NCBI RefSeq assembly: GCF_003663945.1
Contig: NZ_RCCH01000001.1
Location: 372,001 to 436,000, forward strand
Reading direction: 5' to 3'
Length of the DNA: 64,000 nucleotides
From: Lacinutrix venerupis
GTDB lineage: Bacteria; Bacteroidota; Bacteroidia; Flavobacteriales; Flavobacteriaceae
Shown: piece after piece, positions 26,878-34,783 of the stretch
How the letters are laid out: each line of letters begins with the position of its first letter
Numbering within the stretch: the stretch's first letter is position 1
Notes under the pieces: model-generated
The model's database searches: none
What the model was told of the DNA's origin: nothing
Seen by the model: only the letters and a program-made list of their open reading frames with translations
Program-made: the position numbers and the translations under genes

Positions 26878-28413
26878 TTGAAAACACTAAGACTTATTTT
26901 AGGAGATCAACTTAATAGCAAACATTCGTGGTTTAAAGGAAACCAATCTAATTATGTGTATTGCATGTTCGAGATGCGCCAAGAAACAGATTATGTAAAG
27001 CATCATATTCAAAAAATTATTGGCTTTTTTGCTGCAATGCGTTCTTTCTCTAAAGAGTTAGAAAATAAAAATTGTCAAGTCGTCTATTATACGTTAAACA
27101 ATACTCAAAACACACAAAATCTCACACAAAATATTCAACAAATAATCGATAAACTAAATATTAAAAAATTTGAATATCAATTACCAGATGAATATAGACT
27201 AGATCAACAATTAGCTAATTTTTGCAAAACACTTCCTTTTAACTATCAAGCATTTAACACAGAACATTTTTACACAAATCGTAACGATTTAGCTCTATTT
27301 TTTAAAAATAAAAAACAGTGGTTAATGGAAAGTTTTTATCGAGATATGCGCAAAAAACATAATATACTTATTGTTGCAAACCAACAACCAGAAGGCGGGA
27401 AATGGAATTACGATAAAAGCAATAGAAACAAATGGAATGAAAAAAAAACAATTCCAAAATTTAAATCGTTTCAAAATGATGTTTCAGAAATAATAACATT
27501 AATTAAAAATCAAAATATTAAAACGTTAGGATTTTTTAACTCCACCCATTTCGAATATCCAATAAATAGAAAGCAAGCGTTAGAACAACTAAAATATTTT
27601 TGCGAACATTTATTAATTCATTTTGGTGATTACCAGGATGCAATGCATACAGAAGAAATATACCTCTTCCACTCTCGTCTATCTTTTGCAATGAATTGTA
27701 AAATAATTTCTCCAAAAGCTATAGTTACAACAGTTTTAAATTATTGGAGAAAACATGGAGAAAACATAAACATCTCTCAAGTCGAAGGTTTTATTCGCCA
27801 AATAATTGGTTGGCGTGAATATATGAGAGGCATGTATTGGGCGTTAATGCCAGAATATAAAACTTTAAATTTCTTAGAAAATTCTAATACATTGCCAAAT
27901 TTTTTCTGGACTGGAAAAACAAAAATGAATTGTTTAAAAAATGCAATAAACAACTCTTTAAATAATGGCTACGCGCACCACATACAACGTTTAATGATTA
28001 CTGGAAACTTTGCTTTACTAACACAAATTAATCCAGACGAAGTAGACGCTTGGTATCTAGGAGTTTATGTAGATGCCATAGAATGGGTGCAATTACCAAA
28101 TACTCGTGGTATGAGTCAATTTGCAGATGGAGGAAAAATAGCAACAAAACCATATGTTTCTAGTGGTAGCTACATTAATAAAATGAGTAATTATTGTGAT
28201 GATTGCTATTACAATAAAAAAGAAAAAATTGGTGATAAAGCTTGTCCTTTTAATAGTTTGTATTGGAATTTTCTAGATGATAAGCGCGAGCAATTAAGCA
28301 ATAATTTTAGAATGAAAATGATGTATAGCTTATTAAATAAAATTCAACCCGAAGATTTACATAAAATTAAAACCAGAGCTTATAACATTATTAAAAATCC
28401 AGATAATTATTAA
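26878..28413 (+). CDS. Iron-sulfur bacterial cryptochrome/photolyase (PhrB/CryB type)
   Basis: A 511-residue protein of the FeS-BCP subfamily, the (6-4) photolyase type known from Agrobacterium PhrB. It begins LRLILGDQLNSKHSWF, the usual opening of this group. The four cysteines expected to hold a 4Fe-4S cluster are at 352 (KMNCLKN), 440 and 443 (YCDDCY) and 456 (KACPFN). The FAD region has FADGGKIATKPYVSSGSYI. Members carry a lumazine antenna. The start is TTG 26878, supported by homologue starts (MKTLRLILGDQ). It is the last gene of island unit 1. Confidence 0.93.
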   Translation: MKTLRLILGDQLNSKHSWFKGNQSNYVYCMFEMRQETDYVKHHIQKIIGFFAAMRSFSKELENKNCQVVYYTLNNTQNTQNLTQNIQQIIDKLNIKKFEYQLPDEYRLDQQLANFCKTLPFNYQAFNTEHFYTNRNDLALFFKNKKQWLMESFYRDMRKKHNILIVANQQPEGGKWNYDKSNRNKWNEKKTIPKFKSFQNDVSEIITLIKNQNIKTLGFFNSTHFEYPINRKQALEQLKYFCEHLLIHFGDYQDAMHTEEIYLFHSRLSFAMNCKIISPKAIVTTVLNYWRKHGENINISQVEGFIRQIIGWREYMRGMYWALMPEYKTLNFLENSNTLPNFFWTGKTKMNCLKNAINNSLNNGYAHHIQRLMITGNFALLTQINPDEVDAWYLGVYVDAIEWVQLPNTRGMSQFADGGKIATKPYVSSGSYINKMSNYCDDCYYNKKEKIGDKACPFNSLYWNFLDDKREQLSNNFRMKMMYSLLNKIQPEDLHKIKTRAYNIIKNPDNY

Positions 28414-28436
28414 ATAAAAATTAATATGTTAATTTT

Positions 28437-28479
28437 TGTTTAACTTAATCAATTTAAAGTTAAACATTTTGTAAATTTG
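28437..28479 (+). promoter_or_regulatory. Perfect dyad operator plus -7 element of light island unit 2
   Basis: TGTTTAACTT (28437-28446) and its exact reverse complement AAGTTAAACA (28457-28466) are separated by 10 bases. TTTTG and the exact -7 box TAAATTTG (28472-28479) follow. The -33 TTG is missing, as in the copy at 21311-21353. Spacing from dyad to -7 box is identical in both. A TTG at 28477 that would extend the next gene lies inside the -7 box, so translation must begin at 28501. Confidence 0.7.
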
Positions 28480-28500
28480 ATTAAATCGATTTACAACATT

Positions 28501-28926
28501 ATGATTTTTAATACTACTTACATTAATAAACAGAATATAGATTTAATAAATGATATAGTAGGAAAACCATTTAATTTTTTACAAGCCTTTAAACTTAAAG
28601 GTATTGGCTCTAAACGGATGATTATTGAAAATGTAAGCCCTAATTTTAAGTACCTTTTAAATACAGTTGCAGACGCAAATTATGCTAATATAGAGCTAAG
28701 ACCACATGGTATTTTAATCCATATTATTAAAGGCTTACAAAATTTTACGTGGGCAATCCCTTATTACCAATTAGTTATATATAAAGTTAATGGCTCTAGT
28801 ATTCACGCGCAAGGCAGGTTTATTCACTTTAAAAACAACAAAACATTAAAGGAAAACAAAAAGTTTTTTAATAAACTTTTAAACGAAAAAATAAAATTTG
28901 ATGAAAAATATAATTTCCAAACCTAG
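28501..28926 (+). CDS. Conserved hypothetical protein of photolyase clusters (141 aa)
   Basis: A 141-residue protein beginning MIFNTTYINKQN, with conserved-looking KLKGIGSKRMIIENVSP and PHGILIHIIKGLQNFTWAIP segments. No signal peptide, membrane helix or known domain is seen. The N-terminal start is fixed by the promoter just upstream. I recall near-identical flavobacterial proteins of unknown function, but can give no function. It is the first gene of the second island unit and overlaps the DUF2805 gene by 26 bases. Confidence 0.7.
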   Translation: MIFNTTYINKQNIDLINDIVGKPFNFLQAFKLKGIGSKRMIIENVSPNFKYLLNTVADANYANIELRPHGILIHIIKGLQNFTWAIPYYQLVIYKVNGSSIHAQGRFIHFKNNKTLKENKKFFNKLLNEKIKFDEKYNFQT

Positions 28927-29206
28927 TAATCCAAAAAACTTTACTGTCGAGGATATAGATCGTATTATAGAAATGGCTTGGGAAGATAGAACTCCTTTTG
29001 ATGCTATAACTTTTCAATTTAATATAAAAGAACAAGACATAATAAAGCTTATGCGAAAAGAAATGAAAGCAAATAGTTTTAAATTATGGCGAGCAAGAGT
29101 TCAAGGTAGAAAGACAAAGCATCTAAAAAACAGAAATTTTGAAGAAGGTCGTTTTAAATGTTCTAGACAAAAGCAAATTACGCACAATAAAATAAGTAAG
29201 AGGTAA
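28901..29206 (+). CDS. DUF2805 / TIGR03643 family protein
   Basis: A 101-residue protein. The core DIDRIIEMAWEDRTPFDAI and MRKEMKANSFKLWRARVQGR match DUF2805, a short family frequently found in photolyase or cryptochrome neighbourhoods. The C-terminal tail is strongly basic. The fold may include a helix-turn-helix (EQDIIKLMRKEM). ATG 28901 is chosen over the TTG one codon earlier. It overlaps the end of the preceding hypothetical gene in another frame. Confidence 0.8.
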   Translation: MKNIISKPSNPKNFTVEDIDRIIEMAWEDRTPFDAITFQFNIKEQDIIKLMRKEMKANSFKLWRARVQGRKTKHLKNRNFEEGRFKCSRQKQITHNKISKR

Positions 29207-29225
29207 AATTTTAAAACCACTAAAA

Positions 29226-29909
29226 ATGAAAAACATTGTAATAATTGGAGGAAGTAAAGGTATTGGAAATGCAATTGTGAAAAATTTAATTTCCGAAAAT
29301 AAAATTTATAACATAAGTAGAACTTCACCAGAACAAACGCACCAAAACCTAACACATTTTAATTGCGATATTTTAAATGATGATTTACCAGAAATTGAAG
29401 CAATAGACACTTTAATATACTGTCCAGGAAGTATTAATTTAAAACCAATTTCCAGACTATCCTTAGAAAATTTTAGAGAGGATTTCGAAATTAATGTTAT
29501 TGGTGCCGTAAAAACAATTCAGCATTTTTTACCAAAATTAAAAAACGGTAATCAACCATCTATACTACTCTTTAGTACAGTTGCATCAAAATTAGGAATG
29601 CCTTTTCATGCAAGTGTAGCAGCTGCAAAGTCAGCAATAGAAGGTTTAACAAAATCTTTAGGTGCAGAATTAGCTCCAACAATACGTGTAAATGCTATTG
29701 CTCCTACGGTTACAGACACAACATTAGCATCAAAACTATTACGTAACGATAAAATAGTAGAAAATATTAAAGAGCGTCATCCTTTAAAAAAGTTTTTAAA
29801 TCCTGAAGAAGTAGCCGATATGGCTTCGTTTTTAACATCTAGTAAAGCAGCTTCTATTTCTGGTCAAATTTTTAAAATGGATTGTGGCATTGTTAGTTTT
29901 AAAATTTAA
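29226..29909 (+). CDS. SDR-fold protein lacking the catalytic tyrosine
   Basis: A 227-residue classical-size short-chain dehydrogenase/reductase with the cofactor motif GGSKGIGNAI (8-17) and Ser117 in LLFSTVAS. The YxxxK active site is altered: Lys135 is present (VAAAKSAIEG), but residue 131, where Tyr is expected, is Val. The fold is otherwise complete. It may be a non-catalytic NAD(P)-binding protein or use another residue. Located in the middle of island unit 2, directly followed by the Lacal_2735 protein. Confidence 0.82.
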   Translation: MKNIVIIGGSKGIGNAIVKNLISENKIYNISRTSPEQTHQNLTHFNCDILNDDLPEIEAIDTLIYCPGSINLKPISRLSLENFREDFEINVIGAVKTIQHFLPKLKNGNQPSILLFSTVASKLGMPFHASVAAAKSAIEGLTKSLGAELAPTIRVNAIAPTVTDTTLASKLLRNDKIVENIKERHPLKKFLNPEEVADMASFLTSSKAASISGQIFKMDCGIVSFKI

Positions 29910-29914
29910 GAATT

Positions 29915-30091
29915 ATGTTTTCATTATTTAAAAAGAAAAGCCCAGTTGAAAAACTTCAAAAAAAATACGAAAATTTAATGCGTGAATCTCACAAATTATC
30001 TACATCAAATAGAAAAGCTAGCGATGCTAAATTTGCTGAAGCAGAAATAATTAATAACCAAATTCAACAATTAATAGCAAACAAATTATGA
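29915..30091 (+). CDS. Lacal_2735-type small protein (58 aa)
   Basis: A 58-residue, mostly helical, charged protein starting MFSLFKKKSPVEKLQKKYE and containing KLSTSNRKASDAKFAEAE. This matches the short flavobacterial family I know as Lacal_2735 (also called DUF6435). Function unknown. A coiled coil is likely across residues 10-55. It starts 5 bases after the SDR stop, and its stop overlaps the TspO start by 4 bases (ATGA). Confidence 0.75.
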   Translation: MFSLFKKKSPVEKLQKKYENLMRESHKLSTSNRKASDAKFAEAEIINNQIQQLIANKL

Positions 30092-30549
30092 AAAAACTTA
30101 AATACATTTTGTTGTTTATAATTATAAATTTTGCTAGTTTATACATTGGTAATTTATTAATGGATAATGGCCCACAAACAAGTTGGTATTTAAGTTTAGA
30201 AAAGGCACCTTGGACACCGCCTGGTTGGGTATTTGGAGTCGCTTGGACATTAATAATGCTATGTTTTTCCTTCTATTTAGCTTCTTTATTTTTAAAAGAG
30301 AATAGTTTAAAATTAAAATTAGCATTTACGCTACAAGTGTTTTTAAATGTAATATGGAATTTTGTGTTTTTTAATCAGCATTTAGTGGTAATAGGTTTAA
30401 TAGTAATCTCAGCCTTAACAGTTGTTATTTTTACTTTTTTCTTCACCAATTTTAAAAGCATGAAAAACAAAAGTTTTTTACTTCTACCTTATATGGTTTG
30501 GCTATTAATTGCAACCTCACTAAACGCTTTTATTTTATTAAATAATTAA
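30088..30549 (+). CDS. tspO: TspO/MBR-family membrane protein
   Basis: A 153-residue five-helix membrane protein of the translocator/benzodiazepine receptor family. The Trp- and Pro-rich loop KAPWTPPGWVFGVAWTLIM (about residues 39-57) and the later VIWNFVFF are the family hallmarks. TspO binds porphyrins; in Rhodobacter it is an oxygen/light-dependent regulator and in other bacteria it aids photo-oxidative porphyrin breakdown. Its position among photolyases fits a response to light and reactive oxygen. The start overlaps the preceding stop by 4 bases. Confidence 0.9.
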   Translation: MKKLKYILLFIIINFASLYIGNLLMDNGPQTSWYLSLEKAPWTPPGWVFGVAWTLIMLCFSFYLASLFLKENSLKLKLAFTLQVFLNVIWNFVFFNQHLVVIGLIVISALTVVIFTFFFTNFKSMKNKSFLLLPYMVWLLIATSLNAFILLNN

Positions 30550-30550
30550 T

Positions 30551-31012
30551 ATGAAAATATATAGACTACATAAAAAACAAAATTTACCAATAACTAAAGA
30601 GCAAGCTTGGGAGTTTTTGTCAACTCCAGAAAACTTAAAAACCATAACTCCAGATTATATGGGATTTAATATCTTATCTGGAGCAGATAGACCAATGTAT
30701 GCAGGACAAATTATTCAATACATTGTAACTCCTGTTTTAGGCATTAAAACAAAATGGGTAACAGAAATTACTCACGTTGTTGATGGTGAATATTTTGTAG
30801 ACGAACAGCGCTTTGGTCCTTATGCATTATGGCATCATAAACATTTTATTAAAGAAATTAAAGGCGGTGTAGAAATGGAAGATATTATAGATTATAAAAT
30901 TCCAATGGGAATTTTTGGTCAATTAGCACATCCTATTTTGGTAAAACCTAAATTAGAAGAAATATTTAATTACAGAAAAGAGAAGTTAGAAACGCTCTTT
31001 GGAAAATATTAA
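30551..31012 (+). CDS. SRPBCC (START/Bet v1-like) family protein
   Basis: A 153-residue soluble protein of the SRPBCC superfamily, recognised by AWEFLSTPENLKTITPDYMGF near the N-terminus and by YALWHHKHFIKEIKGGVEMED and DYKIPMG in the second half. It has a hydrophobic ligand pocket in this fold; no specific ligand can be assigned. It begins 1 base after the TspO stop and ends 3 bases before the photolyase gene. SRPBCC proteins occur often in this type of cluster. Confidence 0.8.
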   Translation: MKIYRLHKKQNLPITKEQAWEFLSTPENLKTITPDYMGFNILSGADRPMYAGQIIQYIVTPVLGIKTKWVTEITHVVDGEYFVDEQRFGPYALWHHKHFIKEIKGGVEMEDIIDYKIPMGIFGQLAHPILVKPKLEEIFNYRKEKLETLFGKY

Positions 31013-31015
31013 ACT

Positions 31016-32320
31016 ATGAGTAAAACTGTAAACATTTTTTGGTTTCGTCGTGACTTACGATTGGACGATAATATTGGTTTTTTTGAAGCATTAAATGGCA
31101 AATATCCAGTATTGCCAATTTTTATTTTTGATTCTGAAATTTTAGAAGAATTACCAAAAAATGACGCTCGCGTTAGCTTTATTTTTGAAACACTTCAAAA
31201 CATGCGTAAAACATTACAAGATGAAAACAATAGTAGTTTAGCCATGTTTTATGGTAAACCAGTAGAAGTTTATAAAGCTTTAATTAAAAATTATAATATT
31301 AATACCGTTTACACCAATCATGATTACGAGCCTTATGCGAAAGAAAGAGATAAAGAGATACAATCGCTCTTAGAAAAAAATGATATAAGTTTTAAAACGT
31401 ATAAAGATCAAGTAATTTTTGAGAAAGATGAAGTTGTAAAAGACGATGGTAAACCTTATGTCGTTTACACGCCTTATATGAAAAAATGGAAAGCTAAATT
31501 TAAAGACTACAATTTAAAAATTTACTACACCAATTCTCATTTAGATAATGTAATTGAAAATACAAGACTTCCTAATTTAAGTCTAAGCGATATAGGTTTT
31601 ACAAAATCAAGCCAAGAAGTTAGAGAATATTCAGTTACACCAACAGTAATTCAAGACTATGAAGCTACCCGAAATTATCCTGCAAAAGATACCACATCGC
31701 GTTTAGGACCACATTTAAGATTTGGTACTGTAAGCGTAAGAAAAATGATAAAAAAAGCAACTGCAGAAAAAAACGAAATTTTCTGGCAAGAACTTATTTG
31801 GAGAGAGTTTTTTATGCAAATATTATGGCACTTTCCAAACACACATAAAGATGCTTTTAAAGCAAAGTATGATAATATTAAATGGAGAAATAATGACAAA
31901 GAATTTAAAGCCTGGTGCGAAGGAAAAACTGGTTATCCCTTAGTTGATGCTGGTATGCGACAATTAAATAAAACTGGTTTTATGCACAATCGCGTACGCA
32001 TGCTTGTTGGTAGTTTTTTATGCAAACATTTACTTATCGATTGGAGAAAAGGCGAAGCTTATTTTGCAGAAAAACTGCACGATTACGATATGGCTAGTAA
32101 TGTTGGTAATTGGCAATGGGTAGCAGGATCTGGTGTAGATGCATCTCCTTATTTTAGAATATTTAATCCAACAACACAAATAGATAAATTTGATAAAGAC
32201 AGAAAATATATAAAAAAATGGGTTAAAGAATTTGAAACAGATAAGTATCCAGATAAAATTGTAGACCATAAAGAAGCTAGAGAACGTTGTTTAAAAGTAT
32301 ATAAAGAGGCTGTAGCATAA
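31016..32320 (+). CDS. phr: Class I deoxyribodipyrimidine photolyase/cryptochrome
   Basis: A 434-residue photolyase. The antenna domain starts IFWFRRDLRLDDNI. The FAD domain has TSRLGPHLRFGTVS, FWQELIWREFFMQI, GYPLVDAGMRQL, MHNRVRMLVGSFL and ASNVGNWQWVAGSG, followed by DASPYFRIFNP. These are standard for class I CPD photolyases; a cryptochrome role is less likely. It is the last gene of island unit 2 and the third photolyase-family gene within 7 kb. It is separated by 70 bases from the SnoaL-like gene, which has its own -7 element. Confidence 0.93.
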   Translation: MSKTVNIFWFRRDLRLDDNIGFFEALNGKYPVLPIFIFDSEILEELPKNDARVSFIFETLQNMRKTLQDENNSSLAMFYGKPVEVYKALIKNYNINTVYTNHDYEPYAKERDKEIQSLLEKNDISFKTYKDQVIFEKDEVVKDDGKPYVVYTPYMKKWKAKFKDYNLKIYYTNSHLDNVIENTRLPNLSLSDIGFTKSSQEVREYSVTPTVIQDYEATRNYPAKDTTSRLGPHLRFGTVSVRKMIKKATAEKNEIFWQELIWREFFMQILWHFPNTHKDAFKAKYDNIKWRNNDKEFKAWCEGKTGYPLVDAGMRQLNKTGFMHNRVRMLVGSFLCKHLLIDWRKGEAYFAEKLHDYDMASNVGNWQWVAGSGVDASPYFRIFNPTTQIDKFDKDRKYIKKWVKEFETDKYPDKIVDHKEARERCLKVYKEAVA

Positions 32321-32358
32321 ATAACAATAACTTAATCTATTCATTTTTAAAAATTTAC

Positions 32359-32366
32359 TATCTTTA
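32359..32366 (+). promoter_or_regulatory. -7 promoter element TATCTTTA with GTTAAAC half-site
   Basis: TATCTTTA is the same -7 variant as in island unit 1 and lies 24 bases before the SnoaL-like ATG. Just after it, GTTAAAC (32367-32373) matches one arm of the island dyad, but no second arm is present at the right distance. Confidence 0.35.
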
Positions 32367-32390
32367 GTTAAACTAAAAAAAACTAATAAA

Positions 32391-32750
32391 ATGAACACAC
32401 AAGACGTTGCAAACCAATGGAAAACAATGTGCGAACAAGGTAAAAACCTAGAATGCATAGAGCAATTATACGCAGATAATGTGGTAAGTAAAGAAATGCC
32501 TGGAATGCCTGGTGAGGTTACCGAAGGCAAACAAAATGTTTGGAATAAGAGCAAACAATGGCAAGAAAGTGTAGAACAAATTCATGCTAGTGAAATTGGG
32601 GAACCTGTAGTTGCAGGTAATTTTTTTACTGCTAAAATGGGATTCGATTGTACGTTTAAAGAAGGTGGAAGACAAAAAATGGAAGAAGTGTGTGTTTATG
32701 AGGTAAAAGATGGTAAAATTGCCAGTGAGCAATATTTTTATAGTATGTAA
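32391..32750 (+). CDS. SnoaL-like / NTF2-fold small protein
   Basis: A 119-residue protein with the alpha+beta cone fold of the SnoaL/NTF2 group: DVANQWKTMCEQGKNLECIEQLYADN opens the domain (in the same reading, helices 1-2), and VCVYEVKDGKIASEQYFYSM closes it. Members include isomerases, hydrolases and non-enzymatic ligand binders. Similar stress-linked proteins accompany photolyases in other bacteria. It is probably monocistronic, with a -7 element 24 bases upstream and a terminator after the stop. Start at ATG 32391. Confidence 0.75.
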   Translation: MNTQDVANQWKTMCEQGKNLECIEQLYADNVVSKEMPGMPGEVTEGKQNVWNKSKQWQESVEQIHASEIGEPVVAGNFFTAKMGFDCTFKEGGRQKMEEVCVYEVKDGKIASEQYFYSM

Positions 32751-32775
32751 AATTTAAAATTTTATAAATCCGTTT

Positions 32776-32808
32776 AAAAACTCATGATAGTTATTATGAG
32801 TTTTTTTT
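32776..32808 (+). terminator. Rho-independent terminator closing the light island
   Basis: A 10-bp stem AAAAACTCAT/ATGAGTTTTT with a 10-base loop is followed by a T run. It lies 25 bases after the SnoaL-like gene. Confidence 0.75.
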
Positions 32809-32849
32809 ATTAGAGCAATTAGAAATACCACAACACATTTAAAAAACTG

Positions 32850-32857
32850 TATCTTCG
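32850..32857 (+). promoter_or_regulatory. -7 promoter element TATCTTCG
   Basis: TATCTTCG fits the TANNTTTG class with one T-to-C change and lies 19 bases before the ATG at 32877. Confidence 0.45.
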
Positions 32858-32876
32858 CGCTCTAATATTTTGGTGT

Positions 32877-33995
32877 ATGAATTGTTTACTTACTGGAGGA
32901 AATGGAATTGTTGGTAGTCATGTTATTTTCGATTGGCTTAAAAAAAATTTTACAACTAACTCTAAAGACCATTTATATGTTATTATTAGAGATAAAGCTG
33001 AGTTAACTGCTAAGCAACGTTTAATACATGTGTTAAGTAATGACACTAAACCAGATTATCTTAAAAATATTAGTATAGATAAATGTTTAGAAAAAATAAC
33101 GGTAATTGCAGAAGATCTTGTAAATATTACAAAACAAAAGCTTCAAGATTATAATTTTTCAACAATAATACATTGTGCTGGTTCCACTAATTTATCTCAC
33201 GCTACAAACTCTAAAACCGTAGTACACAAGCAAAACTATATTGCTACTCAACAACTATTAGAAAATATTCCAGATACCGTTAATAGGTTTATTTATATAA
33301 GTACTGCATATTCATTTGGTATTCAAAATGAAATAGTAAATGATAGTATTTCTAAATACAATGTAAATACTTTTAGAAATCCTTACGAGCAATCTAAATA
33401 CGAAACAGAGCGATATGTAATAAAAAAATGTACAGAAATTAATATTTCTTCACAGGTTTTAAGACCTAGTATTATTTGTGGTCGCTTGTTAGACAAGCCT
33501 TTTTTTGAAACTCCAAAATTTGATGTATTCTACTCTTGGCCAATGTTTTTAGATAAGTATTCTAAAAAATTTAAAGATGCATTTAGAATTTGGATACATA
33601 AAGAAAGTGGGCTTAATATTGTACCAGTAGATTTTGTATCTAAAGCTATTTTATACGCCGTCGATCATCCAGAAATTAAAGAATTAAATATTGTTAACCC
33701 AAAACAAGTTTTACATAAAGATTACGTTGGAAAAGTTTTAGAATCTTTTCAAATAAGTAATTATGAATATATGGATAATATGCCTATAGATTTAAATAAT
33801 TTTGAAGAATTGTATTATAAAACTATAGGGCAATTATTTAAAAATTACATATCCATTCCAGATTTACAATTTGATTCTGAGCGTATAAAAACAATTATTA
33901 ATCAGTTAAAATTAGAAATGACACTTGGTGTACATGAAAATTTTATGAACCTGATTAATTTTTCGGTAGAAAAGAAATTTAAGCAAAGTTATTAG
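32877..33995 (+). CDS. NAD(P)-dependent extended SDR / thioester-reductase-like protein
   Basis: A 372-residue protein of the NAD_binding_4 (male-sterility) group. The cofactor motif is TGGNGIVGSH (6-15), the active-site serine region is YISTAYSFG, and the YxxxK pair is Tyr170-Lys174 (NPYEQSKYETE). Relatives reduce acyl-CoA or thioester-bound acyl groups. The C-terminal third is more divergent. No CoA-ligase or carrier domain is attached. The gene converges with the alpha/beta hydrolase gene with a 4-base overlap of the two stops. Confidence 0.8.
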   Translation: MNCLLTGGNGIVGSHVIFDWLKKNFTTNSKDHLYVIIRDKAELTAKQRLIHVLSNDTKPDYLKNISIDKCLEKITVIAEDLVNITKQKLQDYNFSTIIHCAGSTNLSHATNSKTVVHKQNYIATQQLLENIPDTVNRFIYISTAYSFGIQNEIVNDSISKYNVNTFRNPYEQSKYETERYVIKKCTEINISSQVLRPSIICGRLLDKPFFETPKFDVFYSWPMFLDKYSKKFKDAFRIWIHKESGLNIVPVDFVSKAILYAVDHPEIKELNIVNPKQVLHKDYVGKVLESFQISNYEYMDNMPIDLNNFEELYYKTIGQLFKNYISIPDLQFDSERIKTIINQLKLEMTLGVHENFMNLINFSVEKKFKQSY

Positions 33996-34774
33996 GTTAA
34001 GCCATTTATAAACTTTATTGTTTGAATATTAAATGTTTCTGGTTGTTCTACATTAACAACATGTCCACAATTTTCAATAATTAATAATGTAGATTTTAAA
34101 TGTTTAGCTACAATGTTTTTTACAGAAGGTAAAAATAAATGATCCTGTTCTCCCATTATATATAAGGTTGGAATTTTTATATCCTTAGCTCTAAAAAAAC
34201 GTAATAATGGATTTATTTCTGATGTTAATTTAAACCATCTTACAAACTCCTTTTGATAAAGTTTTTTTGCTTCGTTTACAAATAATAATCGAGAGTTTTT
34301 ATGGTTTTTCCTTGGCATAATAATAAATGCAAAAAGCTTATAAAGCATCATGTAAGGTACTATAGATTTAAAAATAACACCCACTTTAATAAGCACTTGA
34401 GAACGAAAGTTTAGTTTCATAATTGCACCTCCCATAATCATGCTTTGTACACGTTCTGGATGTTTTTCTGCAAGATTTCTAATTAAAATAGTACCTAAAG
34501 AAATACCAATAAAATGAGATTTTTTAATTTTTAAATGGTTTATAACTTCAACAATATCATTTGTAATAGAGTCGAAAGTATATTTGGAATTAAAGGCATC
34601 TTTTAAAACAGGTTTAGAGTTACCATGACCTCTTAAATCTAATACCAATACATTAAACTGAGCACCAAAACTACGTACTTGTTTAAACCAAATAGAAGAA
34701 CTACCACCTGCTCCATGAACAAATGTAACCCATTCTGTAGCCGTTTTGTGTAAATATGTAGTGTAGTTTAACAT
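33992..34774 (-). CDS. Alpha/beta hydrolase
   Basis: A 260-residue alpha/beta hydrolase fold protein. The oxyanion-hole motif HGAGGSSSIW starts at residue 20, the nucleophile Ser92 lies in GISLGT, the acid is Asp211 (MGEQDHLF) and the base is His238 (NCGHVVNVEQP), a complete triad. The Arg/His-rich DLRGHGNSKP loop is typical of the group. Natural substrate unknown. It starts 9 bases downstream of the cysteine desulfurase stop, so the two are probably co-transcribed. Confidence 0.85.
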   Translation of the reverse strand: MLNYTTYLHKTATEWVTFVHGAGGSSSIWFKQVRSFGAQFNVLVLDLRGHGNSKPVLKDAFNSKYTFDSITNDIVEVINHLKIKKSHFIGISLGTILIRNLAEKHPERVQSMIMGGAIMKLNFRSQVLIKVGVIFKSIVPYMMLYKLFAFIIMPRKNHKNSRLLFVNEAKKLYQKEFVRWFKLTSEINPLLRFFRAKDIKIPTLYIMGEQDHLFLPSVKNIVAKHLKSTLLIIENCGHVVNVEQPETFNIQTIKFINGLT

Positions 34775-34783
34775 GCAGCGAAT

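Noticed and set aside
29101-29355. Minus-strand open frame of 84 residues rich in Phe, Leu and Cys
   Set aside because: Antisense of the DUF2805 tail and the start of the SDR gene; no signal for translation.
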